Shown piece by piece: positions 1 through 11,700 of a DNA stretch of 64,000 nucleotides. Each line of letters begins with the position of its first letter. Within the stretch, counting starts at the first letter, position 1. Where the stretch lies: the IMG/VR virus record IMGVR_UViG_3300042463_001065, positions 48,068 to 112,067 of that record. The stretch is one strand, 5' to 3'. Origin of the DNA: a virus. A program made the position numbers and the translations under genes. The notes beneath the pieces were generated by a model, which made no database searches, was not told the origin of the DNA, and saw only the letters and a list, made by a program, of their open reading frames with translations.

Positions 1-2
1 CA

Positions 3-3000
3 TATGCATTTAGTTTAGATTGGACTGATTATGGTGATACTGGAACAACGATTGGTCAAAAAATGATTGCTGACGCAATTAACTGTGAAGACAAGTTTTT
101 TGAATTTAATTATAATAGAGTTTATACTGTTTCAAGTTTTATTGATAGGTGGAAGTGGGGGTTTAATAGGTCAAGACATTTAGGGATAAAAGAAATTACA
201 AATAGGGAATGTAGTACAACTACAAATAGGATGCCTGTAAATGACGGTGTTAGAAATTTTGATTTAATATTTTTCTTAGCAAACATTGTAATAACATTAT
301 TTTCTTTGTTAGCGGTTGTGTTAATACCATTATTACATTTAATTGCAAAATTTTGGCCAGTTGCTAGATGGGCATTAAGTATTGGTGTACCATTATTTTT
401 AGGTTATTTAACAGTAAACTTTACTTTAGCTGCAATTGCTGCATTTCCGGCTATTGGTTTAATGATTTTGAGTGCGGGTACTGCATTAATTTTTGGGTTA
501 GCTACCGCTTTTTATATTTTAAAAGTGAGCCCACTAATTAACGCAACATCAAATCTGAGAGGAATTACATTGCCCTCCATGACATATCCAGACTGTGAAG
601 CTTGTTCATGTGATCCACAATCACTTAATGTTGAAGAAATAGTTGGAGATGGAACAAACGGTAATTTAACTGTTATTTCAGTAAGAAATAATCAAATATA
701 TACTAGAAAAAATTCATCATTTTTATCTGATTTAAATTCTAATAATTTTTGGGCAAATACACCGAATGAAGAAAATTGTTCTGCCGGTGGTGACGATAAT
801 AATGATTGTTCAGACAGTCCTGCATTTTGTAATTTGAGGACAGAAGCATTTAATGGAGGTGCGTTGTTGGAGAGACAAAAATATACATTAAACTCATACG
901 GAATAAAATACTCATTAGCTGGTTACCCAAATGGAACAGTACAAGGAACACCAATAAACAGATTATTCTTTCCTCAAGGAAGAATATTCTTTCAAACCGG
1001 TATAACGTACTCACAAAGAATAAATTTGGCAAATATAAGACAAAGATATTTTGATACACAAACACCATCTATCCAAAATATAATAACAACAACAATTGAA
1101 AATGATGGGTACACTTCCCAACCGTTCACCGATAATGTTATGGTTTTATTGTGTGATACTGGTACAATTGATAGTTTACCTTCAGGTTCACTTTTAACAT
1201 TTACCAACCCTGATAATGTTGACGATAAAAATAAAGATGGGTATAACGTAAGTGGCGTTACAGAAAATCAATTTGGGGGTAAAGGAATAACAGGAACATC
1301 ACAAACTGCAACAACCGTTACTTTAACATACATTAAATCAGATTCCTCAGTAGGGACTGCAAATTTATATTTAACTGGATCAACAACACAAAGAGAATAT
1401 AAATTTAAAGGAGGATTAGAATACTTTCAAGTAATTACCGGAATGACAGCACTCAAAGCCGCACAATTAGTTAATGGATCTGTACCATCAGGACAATATC
1501 CTTTTAATTTCATAGGAACTTTTTTCACAAGGGCAACCACTTGGATATATTATAGACAAAGTTGTGGCGGAGAACCAACGGTAAAGTCATTAATAAATCC
1601 ACTAACAATTAATGGAAATTCATGGGAAAATTTGAATGTTTTAATTTTAGTAAGAGGGGTGGACCCTTTTAGTGAAAAACAAGTAATTAAATATGATTTG
1701 TCTAAATTATTCGGATATGCTAATAACTCACAAACAGTAAAAGGTAAATTTTATTTAAACATACCTATACAACCAAATAGTGGAGGACCTGGTGCTGATT
1801 GGTGGATAAATGCCAAAACACCTGAATCACACGAAGTTGATTTTCCATTTGATAGTGGATTGTCTACATTATATCACAAACCATTTAATTTTAGACCCGA
1901 CCCAAATTTATTTTCGGCATTTACTACAACATCAATAAAATACTATTCGGCATTAGACAAAAAAAGAATATTATATACACCATACAAAGTTTATTCTACT
2001 GATGATTATGATTTAAGTAATTGCCTTGTAGTTGCAAATAATAATTTTGGTGGTTTATACATTGATAACGGACTAACTGATTGGTCTTTTTATGGGACGC
2101 AACAAACATACAAAATGCAAGTTAGGAACGCACAAAATCAAGACGAACAGGTATTTCAAGGAAACGTTGAAGGGGGGTCGTTTTTATACACTAATATTAA
2201 TTTTGTAAATAATAATGGAGATTATATTGCCGATATGGATTTTTTAAATGAACAAACTGTTACAAATTATGTAAATTCGGCAAGTGGTGCAAATAATGGT
2301 GGAAGTAATGGTTTTGGAAATGGACACAGAAAACCAAGACTTTTTGCCCCGGCATATTTTAAAGAAACACCTAACTTATCTAAAACAATGACATTTGATA
2401 CGAATGTTGATAATGCTAGAATAATTATAAGGTCAGATAGACTCCCAACATCTGACACAACACAAACAAATGGTAACAATGGTTACGCATTGTATCAAAA
2501 CGATAATTTTACAATATATAGAATTTTAGATAGTGGGGATGTTGTACAATTGGGAGGGATACAAACTGATTATACAGGAAACTCTGATGATTATGCTGAA
2601 GACGCTATTTCAGGAACAACATCAGTACTTTCAACATTTAGTTGTGAAGGGATGGTTCCATTACCTTGTTATAGCGGATCAGGAGATAATTTTGGTGTAA
2701 AATCACCATGTCCCGAAAATGAAAATCCAACAAGAATAACAAAAGGGTGTTATAAGTTAATTCAAGAACCATATTTAAATAATGGTGCTATTTTAAGAGA
2801 TTATAATAATTTCTTTGAGTGGAAATCAAGATTTAGATTATTATTTGGGGCATGTAGAGGTGTGATAAGTCACGTATTTCAAAATAATTGGGTAAATGGT
2901 ACTTTATATTCTTATGCGTTTAAAAAGAAAACTATATTTGATGCACAAAATAATCCTAAAAAATACGTCTTTTGTGGGTCAAAAGATTTTGACTTAGTAC

Positions 3001-4025
3001 CAGGAAGACAAAATCAAGGACCAATTTATTTAGATGATCAAACAAATACTTTTTATTATAGATCCACACCATACGTTTTACAACAAAACGGAACAAACGT
3101 GATAGGTTATTTTATTGGTCAAGAACCAAAATATAATGGAAACCACATTAAAAATATTTATGGAAAAGGAGTCAACCAAAGAAATTTACATTTTCCTACG
3201 ACTATTATGGATTTGGGACCAAGAGACCAATTTGCAAAAGAAATTTGCTTGAACCCACAATTAGAAAATTATCTAGTAGAAACAATACAATCAACATCGT
3301 TTAATGATACAAGTGATCTACTTTTATTATTTATAGTGTCAAGATTAGTTAATACAGGTTTTTGGGAGTTGGCACTTAGTAGAGGTGACGCATCAATTAA
3401 CCAACTTTTTTCAAGATCAGATGATAGAATTGATGGTGATGTGGCTCAAATGTTTAGTATTAATTCAGAATATGGAATCATACCATTTAATGAACAATTC
3501 TACGGAAATGATGATATAGTTTTAGGAACACCTAATGAGATATTTTATGGTGTGTTGTTCTCAGCTATCACACAAAATAGAGTCGCTTTAACTCCAGGAT
3601 TCGCCACTTTTGGGAACATCCAACAACTTGTAGGGTACCCTAAAACACAAGTAGTCCCTATGTATAATTGGGAAATAAGAAATGATCAAGGTCAGGCAAC
3701 TACAACCCCAAGTACTATATTTGGAACCGAAAAAAATGATTGGTTAACCGACATTCCATTAAATACTAATCAAATGTATTCTGTACCTTATCAAAACATG
3801 TCGTTTACAGGTGCCGATTATTTTAAAGCGACTAACGGTCCTAGTACTGGGTATATTTTTAATTACAACAATTTGGGAGAAAGAGATTATGTATGGTCAA
3901 ACCCAAGTAATCAAAATAAACCAAATTTTGTTGTAGGTGCACCATATCATTTTTATTTTGGTCTTGGTAAAGGAAAAACCGCATTAAACAGATTTATAAC
4001 TAAGTATATTATAGGTACTGAATAG
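3..4025 (+). CDS. Large virion protein with N-terminal membrane segments (5'-partial)
   Basis: The frame is open to the left edge of the window, so the true start lies outside; 1,340 codons are visible and the first internal ATG is at 63. Counted from the edge, residues about 85-175 are strongly hydrophobic and could form three or four membrane helices. They follow a Trp/Arg-rich stretch (RWKWGFNRSR) and precede a Cys cluster (CEACSCD). The remaining ~1,100 residues are Asn/Thr/Gly/Tyr-rich, beta-type sequence with no family I recognise. It heads a tightly packed run of structural genes, with 1 nt to the next one. I infer a baseplate or tail component. Membrane helices are odd in such a protein and could act in cell-envelope penetration. 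Confidence 0.75.
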   Translation, partial: YAFSLDWTDYGDTGTTIGQKMIADAINCEDKFFEFNYNRVYTVSSFIDRWKWGFNRSRHLGIKEITNRECSTTTNRMPVNDGVRNFDLIFFLANIVITLFSLLAVVLIPLLHLIAKFWPVARWALSIGVPLFLGYLTVNFTLAAIAAFPAIGLMILSAGTALIFGLATAFYILKVSPLINATSNLRGITLPSMTYPDCEACSCDPQSLNVEEIVGDGTNGNLTVISVRNNQIYTRKNSSFLSDLNSNNFWANTPNEENCSAGGDDNNDCSDSPAFCNLRTEAFNGGALLERQKYTLNSYGIKYSLAGYPNGTVQGTPINRLFFPQGRIFFQTGITYSQRINLANIRQRYFDTQTPSIQNIITTTIENDGYTSQPFTDNVMVLLCDTGTIDSLPSGSLLTFTNPDNVDDKNKDGYNVSGVTENQFGGKGITGTSQTATTVTLTYIKSDSSVGTANLYLTGSTTQREYKFKGGLEYFQVITGMTALKAAQLVNGSVPSGQYPFNFIGTFFTRATTWIYYRQSCGGEPTVKSLINPLTINGNSWENLNVLILVRGVDPFSEKQVIKYDLSKLFGYANNSQTVKGKFYLNIPIQPNSGGPGADWWINAKTPESHEVDFPFDSGLSTLYHKPFNFRPDPNLFSAFTTTSIKYYSALDKKRILYTPYKVYSTDDYDLSNCLVVANNNFGGLYIDNGLTDWSFYGTQQTYKMQVRNAQNQDEQVFQGNVEGGSFLYTNINFVNNNGDYIADMDFLNEQTVTNYVNSASGANNGGSNGFGNGHRKPRLFAPAYFKETPNLSKTMTFDTNVDNARIIIRSDRLPTSDTTQTNGNNGYALYQNDNFTIYRILDSGDVVQLGGIQTDYTGNSDDYAEDAISGTTSVLSTFSCEGMVPLPCYSGSGDNFGVKSPCPENENPTRITKGCYKLIQEPYLNNGAILRDYNNFFEWKSRFRLLFGACRGVISHVFQNNWVNGTLYSYAFKKKTIFDAQNNPKKYVFCGSKDFDLVPGRQNQGPIYLDDQTNTFYYRSTPYVLQQNGTNVIGYFIGQEPKYNGNHIKNIYGKGVNQRNLHFPTTIMDLGPRDQFAKEICLNPQLENYLVETIQSTSFNDTSDLLLLFIVSRLVNTGFWELALSRGDASINQLFSRSDDRIDGDVAQMFSINSEYGIIPFNEQFYGNDDIVLGTPNEIFYGVLFSAITQNRVALTPGFATFGNIQQLVGYPKTQVVPMYNWEIRNDQGQATTTPSTIFGTEKNDWLTDIPLNTNQMYSVPYQNMSFTGADYFKATNGPSTGYIFNYNNLGERDYVWSNPSNQNKPNFVVGAPYHFYFGLGKGKTALNRFITKYIIGTE

Positions 4026-4026
4026 A

Positions 4027-5784
4027 ATGAGAAAGCAAGATGAAATAAGAATAGTTTTAGGTAACAAGCGTTTTGCTGGTTCGTCTAATCAACCTGTGCA
4101 AATACAATTACCCCTTATTGGTGAAAGACGTGAAATGGTACAAGGCGACCGAGCCACTTTAATAAACCTTAGAGAAATATTTGATAGTGAAAGACAAAAC
4201 TCAAGTATTTTTAGATTGAATGGTAAAATTGTAAATATTTTTGATAATGTAACTTCAGGAAAAACAGATTATACACCATTTAAAAACTATCTTTATTATT
4301 TAGATCCTGTTAATTCTATTAATACTGGAGTATGGAAAGGATATCCACAATACGATGAATTTTCAATCATAAGAGATAGCGCAATACCTGGACATGTTAG
4401 TTTTGTTCCAAAAAGTGCAACAACATATAATTGGATGACATACGTGTCATATGCTTTTAGTAGTACAACCGCACAAACAATGTCATTTGTTGATGAAGAT
4501 TTTAATGTAACAAATGCTAATTTTAATGTTGCGGATGGAATACCATTTGTTATAAAAAACAAAACTCAAAATGGAAAAAATTTAGTTTATTTTTATTGTG
4601 CAACAAACCATAATTTAACTGTAGGACAGTACGTAAAATTAAATATAACAATAGACGGTAAAGACACATTTCAAGTTTATAGTTTGGGCGATGACACATA
4701 TAGGTCTGAACTTAGGGTTTTTGCGATATATAATTTAAAGTTTCCTGATAACGATATTATTGACGGAACTTATGGAAATTTTAAAAGAATAGTAGATTTA
4801 AATAATACTGGAGATACGACTTCTAGATACTATGTTAGGTTACATAAAATTTTAACATCAAATAATGAGACATTTTTAACAAAAATGGCCTTTGAAAATA
4901 ACGCATTTCCTATTAAAAGAAAATTGGAGTATTCCGCATTGACACCAAATAACCAACAAAGAATTTCAGTTAAAGATGGCACGCAAAGTTATGGGTTTAC
5001 AGTTAATAAAGATATTGACACATTTAATTTATTAGATAATAACGGAAAACCCATTACCGAACTTTTTGTTACAATAGTGAATAGAGGTTACATGGGATGG
5101 TTTAATAAACCACCACAATCTTTACAAAGATCAATTGACATAGGGTGGGAGTTTAACTTTTTACAAAATACAACAGACCCCTGGTGGAATCATACATCAA
5201 CAGATAACAAAGAAAACATAACAGTAAGTTCGTATCAAATGGCCGGATTCACTTTTTATTATAATAATTTTTTGAACGTTGATGATGTTATTAAAGGGGA
5301 TTTTTGCGAATACAATGATATTGAACAAAAAGAATACGTGTTATCACCAATATACCATAAGTACTCATACAATCCTGATGTTTTTAATATATCACAACCA
5401 ATACCTGCTAATTTTGGTCAGGCAATTGCCGTTGCTGTTTCAAATTATACAAACACAGTGTTATACCCTCCTGGGTATCTTTATAAACCACATTATTCAA
5501 TACCTATAAGAACCTTTAGTGATTATATTGAAAATGCGGCACTTGAAGATATAGATAACGTACCTTTTCACTCTTATTATTCTAACACTAATGGACAATT
5601 TTATTGGAGAGATATATATAACTATGGATTTGTTGATAGTGAGGGTATTGGTTTAGATATGCCCTTTATGAACGGAGCTCACTATCCGTTCAAAACAATA
5701 AATTTTATACATTTTCCAACCAAAAGAAATACATCTTTTATTTATAATGAAATAAATCTTCCAACAAACGATACTTGTGAATAA
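4027..5784 (+). CDS. Probable tail/baseplate structural protein
   Basis: This 585-residue protein starts at an ATG 1 nt after the stop of the preceding gene. It has no signal peptide or membrane segment. It is rich in Asn, Thr, Phe and Tyr, with the beta-strand-like composition common in phage tail proteins. The N-terminus (LGNKRFAGSSNQPVQIQLP) precedes a basic-acidic mixed region, but I recognise no catalytic motif. Its place in the structural run suggests a baseplate or tail part. Its end overlaps the next gene by 8 nt, so the two are probably translationally coupled. Confidence 0.75.
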   Translation: MRKQDEIRIVLGNKRFAGSSNQPVQIQLPLIGERREMVQGDRATLINLREIFDSERQNSSIFRLNGKIVNIFDNVTSGKTDYTPFKNYLYYLDPVNSINTGVWKGYPQYDEFSIIRDSAIPGHVSFVPKSATTYNWMTYVSYAFSSTTAQTMSFVDEDFNVTNANFNVADGIPFVIKNKTQNGKNLVYFYCATNHNLTVGQYVKLNITIDGKDTFQVYSLGDDTYRSELRVFAIYNLKFPDNDIIDGTYGNFKRIVDLNNTGDTTSRYYVRLHKILTSNNETFLTKMAFENNAFPIKRKLEYSALTPNNQQRISVKDGTQSYGFTVNKDIDTFNLLDNNGKPITELFVTIVNRGYMGWFNKPPQSLQRSIDIGWEFNFLQNTTDPWWNHTSTDNKENITVSSYQMAGFTFYYNNFLNVDDVIKGDFCEYNDIEQKEYVLSPIYHKYSYNPDVFNISQPIPANFGQAIAVAVSNYTNTVLYPPGYLYKPHYSIPIRTFSDYIENAALEDIDNVPFHSYYSNTNGQFYWRDIYNYGFVDSEGIGLDMPFMNGAHYPFKTINFIHFPTKRNTSFIYNEINLPTNDTCE

Positions 5785-6694
5785 TAAATATTTTAGAAAA
5801 ACAATCACAGCTCAGGATCAATATTTAGATATTCCTTTGGAAATTAATTTTGATATGCTTGGAAGAGAAGACGGTGTTGCAAGTTTTGAAAATGAAGTAA
5901 TTTCTGAAATATTAAATCCAATCTCTGATTTTGAAATAACAAAGTTTGCACACTCAGAATACGATGAAGTAATAACAACAACAACACAAGTTGTAATAAT
6001 AAATCCAAATACAGGACAACAAAGTGTAGTTAATTTACCAATTAATATTACAAATGTACAAAAAACCTCCACAAATTACGAGTTTTATTTTTTTGATTAT
6101 TTAACTGGGGTTACAGCATCAACAACAACAAATTGGGCGACAGATTATGAAAACGCAACATTTACCGACAGCGAAATTTATTATTTTGCAAATTCATTCA
6201 AAGGAAGTTTTTTTAAATTAGATTTTTATGACTCACCACAAAATGAAAATCAAACTTTATTATTAAGTGTTATTTTACCAACACAACAAGGACTTAAAGA
6301 ACCGGGAACAATAGGACCACCATTAAACCAAACCGCGGTACAAGTAAAAAAACCTAAATTTGTTTTGGACTACACAGGGGCAGATAAAGAAGGGTTTTAT
6401 ATATATTGGTTAAAAGATAAAAATTATTTAAACATTACAGAATTTTACGTTGGTGCGAAATTCTTTAATGCAAAAACAGGTCAATTTGTTAGAATGATGA
6501 ATAGACCACAGTCAACATTCATTGGTCAAAACATGTTTAATTTAGACAAACCATTATATTTTTATTACAAATATGTTATTGATTATAACACAAACGAATA
6601 TAAAGTTTACACTTACAATAATAACTTTCAAAACGCACAAAGAGTCGGAACAGGTATTTTACCTATAAAATGGTATGAATATGTTAACCCATAA
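5777..6694 (+). CDS. Probable tail/baseplate structural protein (GTG start)
   Basis: This 305-residue protein most likely starts at GTG 5777, inside the last codons of the gene before it; the next in-frame ATG would remove about 27 residues. No known domain is visible. The sequence is rich in Asn, Thr, Phe and Tyr and contains a Pro-rich turn near residues 175-200. Its stop overlaps the ATG of the next gene (TAATG), a junction used repeatedly in this block and a sign of coupled translation. The structural role is inferred from context. Confidence 0.7.
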   Translation: MNNKYFRKTITAQDQYLDIPLEINFDMLGREDGVASFENEVISEILNPISDFEITKFAHSEYDEVITTTTQVVIINPNTGQQSVVNLPINITNVQKTSTNYEFYFFDYLTGVTASTTTNWATDYENATFTDSEIYYFANSFKGSFFKLDFYDSPQNENQTLLLSVILPTQQGLKEPGTIGPPLNQTAVQVKKPKFVLDYTGADKEGFYIYWLKDKNYLNITEFYVGAKFFNAKTGQFVRMMNRPQSTFIGQNMFNLDKPLYFYYKYVIDYNTNEYKVYTYNNNFQNAQRVGTGILPIKWYEYVNP

Positions 6695-7776
6695 TGGAAT
6701 CAGAAAGAATTAATATAATAATATCACCTGAAGTATTAAATCGTGACATATTTAATATTACTTATAACGGAATAACTTTTGGGTCTTATTCGGGATTGTC
6801 TCAAGTTTTAAGTGGAGGAACAAATGGAGAATCATTATTAACTGGATTAACTATACCTATTTTATTTACACAATCATATAATGATTTAGGTTATTATAGT
6901 ACGTTTGACGGACTATCCAACCAATTAGATGTTGTCACAAACTTTGTCATATCAGGTAACCCAACTTCACAATATAATGTCAGACTTTATAATAGTGCAG
7001 GTTATACGTATAATAGTTTTTTGGAATTGTCAAATTACAAAGTAGATTGGGGAGATGGTTTAGTTAGTCAATATTTGAGTGTTAATCAAAGTAGTTTAGA
7101 TCACACGTATTCACCAACACCACAAAATTATACAATTAAAATGGTTCAGAGTAACCCCTGGGGGATAACTGAAATACAAAAAACAATAACATTACCTTTT
7201 ACAGGTGTTACCGTTGATAATGAACCAGGTAATATAACATTCACACAACAAGGAGGAAATTGGTCCGGAATACCAATTAGTTACGATTACATATTTACAG
7301 GAGATAGTGAAAATAATATTCCCTCACAAATATCAAGTTCATATTTACAAGTACCTTTTGTGGTTTCAGGGTATACTAATTCAAGATTGGCACTCCTTAG
7401 AAGATGGGGACCTAACCCATATACGGTTGGATACATATTAACCCCAATAAAAGGAGTGATTGGATATGTTACTGAAATTAACCCAACGTACACAGCATAT
7501 ACGGTTAATGATATTAATTATGTTGATTTCAATAATGGTAAAACTTTGTTCTTGGTTAATTCATCAGGTTTAACTGCTAATGATTTAGTTGTATCCGCAA
7601 TAACTAAAGATGAAATACTTTTAGATTTTGTAATGGATCCTGAAATACAATCTGACGTATTTGTTGAAAGAGGTAAATACAGTGCTGTTGAGGGATTACA
7701 AAGATTAGGTGAGGTTGATAATTTGGGTGATTTAATAAGATATGGATATGGTTATTTTAAAATTAATAATACATAA
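6694..7776 (+). CDS. Structural protein with a PKD-like domain
   Basis: This 360-residue protein has a PKD-type (Ig-like) fold signature at about residues 105-170: VDWGDG followed by an HTYSPTPQNYTIKM segment, the classic WGDG...HxY pattern. PKD domains are extracellular binding or spacer modules, and in phages they decorate tails and capsids. The start shares its first base with the upstream stop. A 31-nt gap with a late-type A+T motif follows, so this gene probably ends the first structural transcription unit. Confidence 0.75.
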   Translation: MESERINIIISPEVLNRDIFNITYNGITFGSYSGLSQVLSGGTNGESLLTGLTIPILFTQSYNDLGYYSTFDGLSNQLDVVTNFVISGNPTSQYNVRLYNSAGYTYNSFLELSNYKVDWGDGLVSQYLSVNQSSLDHTYSPTPQNYTIKMVQSNPWGITEIQKTITLPFTGVTVDNEPGNITFTQQGGNWSGIPISYDYIFTGDSENNIPSQISSSYLQVPFVVSGYTNSRLALLRRWGPNPYTVGYILTPIKGVIGYVTEINPTYTAYTVNDINYVDFNNGKTLFLVNSSGLTANDLVVSAITKDEILLDFVMDPEIQSDVFVERGKYSAVEGLQRLGEVDNLGDLIRYGYGYFKINNT

Positions 7777-7792
7777 AAAACAATATAAACTC

Positions 7793-7804
7793 TATTTATA
7801 AATA
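7793..7804 (+). promoter_or_regulatory. Late-type A+T motif, exact TATTTATAAATA
   Basis: The 12-mer lies 3 nt before the ATG at 7808 and contains TATAAATA, the consensus of T4 late promoters. Close variants recur before many structural and leader-bearing genes in the window. Promoter activity is inferred. Confidence 0.5.
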
Positions 7805-7807
7805 AAA

Positions 7808-8716
7808 ATGGCATTAGGAGCATACGGTACAGTTAGACCCGCAGATGTGTCACCACAAGATGTTGACATTATTCTGAATTACACACCATCAAGGGATGTA
7901 ACAAATAATTTTGTGTTAAAAAAATTAAATAGTACAAATATTCTTACACCATATTTTCACAATTCACAAACAGGTGGTGTTAATGGTAAAGAAATATTAG
8001 GTGGGTTGTATAATTTAAGATTACCCGCAAACGAATTTAATCAAATAGGTATCTATACTTTATATATAAGACCTGCAGAGATTAGAACAACAATTACTGA
8101 TTGTGGAGTTCTATCTGCGTTACCTAATGTAAAAGGAATAATTGTTGATTTAAATGATGTCCCTGCAGAATTCAGAAATAAATTTACAGCACAAGGTTTA
8201 GTTGGGTTTAGAGTTGAATATTTAAATTCTGATGGTACAAAAATACCTAATTTTTATAGAATAATCACATCTTCATTTTTTTGTGAACCTGTGGTTACTG
8301 ATCAAACAAACACATCACAAAAATCTATTAGATATAGGTATTTAGACACGGGAAGTGATTTATTATTTTGCACTTTATCGCCATCCGCATCACCAACAAA
8401 TAAACCTAACGCAACACCATTTATTGGTCAACCAAACCAAGAAATTATAATTAGTAATACGTATTTTAATCCATTTACTGTTGATATACAAATTGCTGAA
8501 CACGATATTGATACATTGGCAATCGCTCTTTATGGTAATCAAACTAAGAGTATTGAGGATGGAATATACACTCTTTATGATACTGCTGGAAATATTTACA
8601 AACAATATAACTTGTTTGAGGTTAGAGACACATTTAACGAATTACTTTATGAAGTAAGACAAGATAGAGGTTTGAATATTGATTTTAGTAAAAACTTTAC
8701 AAATATTATTAGTTAA
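7808..8716 (+). CDS. Probable structural protein
   Basis: This 302-residue protein starts 3 nt after a late-type A+T motif. The N-terminus (MALGAYGTVRPADVSPQDVD) and the rest show alternating hydrophobic residues without any recognised family motif, and there is no signal peptide. A Pro/Ser/Ala-rich linker lies near residues 193-210. It is coupled to the next gene through a TAATG overlap. The position between the baseplate-like genes and the 1,000-residue tail protein supports a virion role, but the exact part is unknown. Confidence 0.72.
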   Translation: MALGAYGTVRPADVSPQDVDIILNYTPSRDVTNNFVLKKLNSTNILTPYFHNSQTGGVNGKEILGGLYNLRLPANEFNQIGIYTLYIRPAEIRTTITDCGVLSALPNVKGIIVDLNDVPAEFRNKFTAQGLVGFRVEYLNSDGTKIPNFYRIITSSFFCEPVVTDQTNTSQKSIRYRYLDTGSDLLFCTLSPSASPTNKPNATPFIGQPNQEIIISNTYFNPFTVDIQIAEHDIDTLAIALYGNQTKSIEDGIYTLYDTAGNIYKQYNLFEVRDTFNELLYEVRQDRGLNIDFSKNFTNIIS

Positions 8717-11700
8717 TGGCTAAAACTAAATTCATATGTCCAACACCACCACCTGTAGGTTCGGGTACTTTTTCTGATGATTTGGTCGGAGTACAATTAG
8801 TATCGGGAGGAGGTCTGACTCTTGGGAATTTTCAGTTCACAAGATCGGTTTACGAAAAAGTTAGTAGAACTTTTAGTACTGGAATATTTTCTGACCCATT
8901 CAACTTAGAAAATTTAAATATACAAAGTTTAGAAGAATCAAAAAAAATTATAGAAAAAAACTTTAAAGTTTACCCAAATTTTGATTTATCACAAATAACT
9001 AGTTTTTCTCTATATGGTTCTTTAAGTAAAAGAATTTCATCATCTATAAATAAAATTATTAATTATTTTCCTGCAGCAATTGAGGTAAACTTTACTAATT
9101 TAATTCTACAAACAGGTAACACCGCATTTAATATATCATATGATGTTATTGACAATGAAACAACATTTAATATTGACTCAAACTTTTTTAGAAATCCTTT
9201 TGACATTGATTTTTCAATTAATGCAAACTCTAATGTTAAAAACAGACCTATAAAAGTTTCTAAATATAGAGACCTCACAAGTAATTACCAAGACTTTGCT
9301 GTTTTTGTAGGAGAAACAAATAACGAATACAAAATAGTAGATTTAATACCAACAAGTTCAGTAACCGGGGGTACCGTAACAATTACAGTACAAGGAAACC
9401 CGTTTTCCTCAACCACCACTACAGAAACAATTTTATTAAAACCTAACAAATTAATAACGGAAAAAATATTTCAAGATGATTTTGATGAAGTTGAAGATTA
9501 TTTGTTAAATAGATATGCATATCCGCAATATACTACTAAGTTTAGTTATCCGGATTATGATGATAATGGAAATTATATTATCATAAATAAAATTTTAACA
9601 TGGTCACTAGATGGTTTATGGAATTTGGATATAAGAACAAGTCAGTTTGATGAATATTTAACAAATTTGCAATATATAACAGAAAGATTAGACGAATACA
9701 AAACAAATTTAGTAAGTAGATTTTTAATTTCAGGATCATTAAAAGAATTTGATACAAATGATCAGAAAATAGAAAAAACTTTACAAATTTACGGTAGAAG
9801 TTTTGACGAGACTAAAAAATTTATAGATGCTTTGGCTAACATAATATCTGTAAATTATGTTGTAAAAAATGATATACCATCCGCTCTATTAGCAAACTTA
9901 GCTGCGACTTTAGGGATTGACCCAAACATATCACCAATAACTAATGACTCATTACTACAATCAGTTTTTTCAACGACAAACGATATAATATATCCTGGAC
10001 AAGGTAAAGAAGATACCCCCGCAGAACTAAATTATCAATACTATAGGAATTTAATTCTTAATTCTGGTTTTTTATTTAGATCAAAAGGAACTAGAACCTC
10101 AATTGAATATATTATGAGAATGATTGGTGCACCTGATGCCCTAATAGAATTTAATGAGTATGTGTATTTAGCCGATCAAAAGATTTCTTTAGACGATTTT
10201 TATGAAAAATATGCAAAAATATCAGGAGGTACTACTTACATAGAATCACCAACACTAGATTCAACTAATGTGTTTTCAATTTTAGGAACACAATATACCG
10301 GATTTACAACATCAGGAGTCATAAAATCAACATTACCTGATTTAAATAATTACCCAATTAATATAGATACCGGATACCCCGAAATGCCAACTGAAAGTGA
10401 TTCATTTTTCTTTCAAAAAGGTGCGGGTTGGTTTGAAACCACTCCCGATCATAGATCAACAGAAGAAATAGATTTTACATTATCAAATTTTACCGTATCA
10501 CCATCCATAATAGTTACAAAATTGAAGCCTTTTACCTATGGGCAGGACTATTTAAATAGATATGAAAAATTTCCAACAATGGATATTGGATACGGATTAA
10601 CAAAAACTATAGATAATAAAAAATCATGGAAAAAAGATGAGGTCGGACTTAGAAAAAATACACAAAGTTCGGCACCAACAAATTACCTCTTAGAAAATGA
10701 AGGACAGGTTATAAACGTAAAAAACATGGAATTATATCTTAACATGGGACAAGGTATAACTTATGATATTTGGGAAATGTCTTCAAGATATGGATACCCA
10801 ATCCCAAATTCGGGATTAACTGCACCATACCCATCACCAGGTCTTAATGATTGGACAATAATAGACCCCAAACCAAATAAAAAAACGTTTTTTGAGTTTG
10901 CTCAAACTTTTTACAACAATTTAATTAATGTAAGAAATAGGCAAACAATATCAGATGGAAAAACGGGAGGTTATCCTGCGTTACAGTCAATATTTTGGAA
11001 ATATTTACAAACTGACCAAGTTTTGAATATACCAAACAATAAGTTTACCTATCAAAAAATGATAGATTTTACTTTGGGGTTAGGTGATTATTGGATACGA
11101 CTTGTTGAACAATTTGTACCGGCAACAACTATTTGGAATACAGGGCAGAAATTAGATAATTCAGTATTTCATAGACAAAAATTTGTTTGGAGAAGACAAA
11201 GAGGTTGTACTTTTATATTAGGCGATTTAAAAAATACCGATTGTTTGCCTTGTGAATATAATGGAGAACCCTATACTTATGATTGTATTGATCAAACAAC
11301 ACAATGTTCTTTACCCACTTTTGACCCAATTGCTGTTTTAAATGAAAAAATAAATCAGTTATATACAAGTAGTGGATTTACAAGTGCTAATTGTGATTCT
11401 TCCTCTATGGTATCAACTTGGTATATTGAATTAACATTAAAAGATACTATAACAAATATTGAAGATACTTTGGTTTTTGAACCTTTTTATGTTGGTTACG
11501 GTCAGAATGCGGTTGACATAACAACAGGATTACCGATTGATTATTTTCAAGTAATAAATGCTATTGATTCTAAACTTCAGTATTTATATCAGTACGGATT
11601 AAATTATTATTTTTCAGGTGGGGTATTAACGATTAGTAATTCTAGTTGTTATGATAATTTTACAAATAAACTTCTAAACCTATATGTTGGTTTAGATTTA

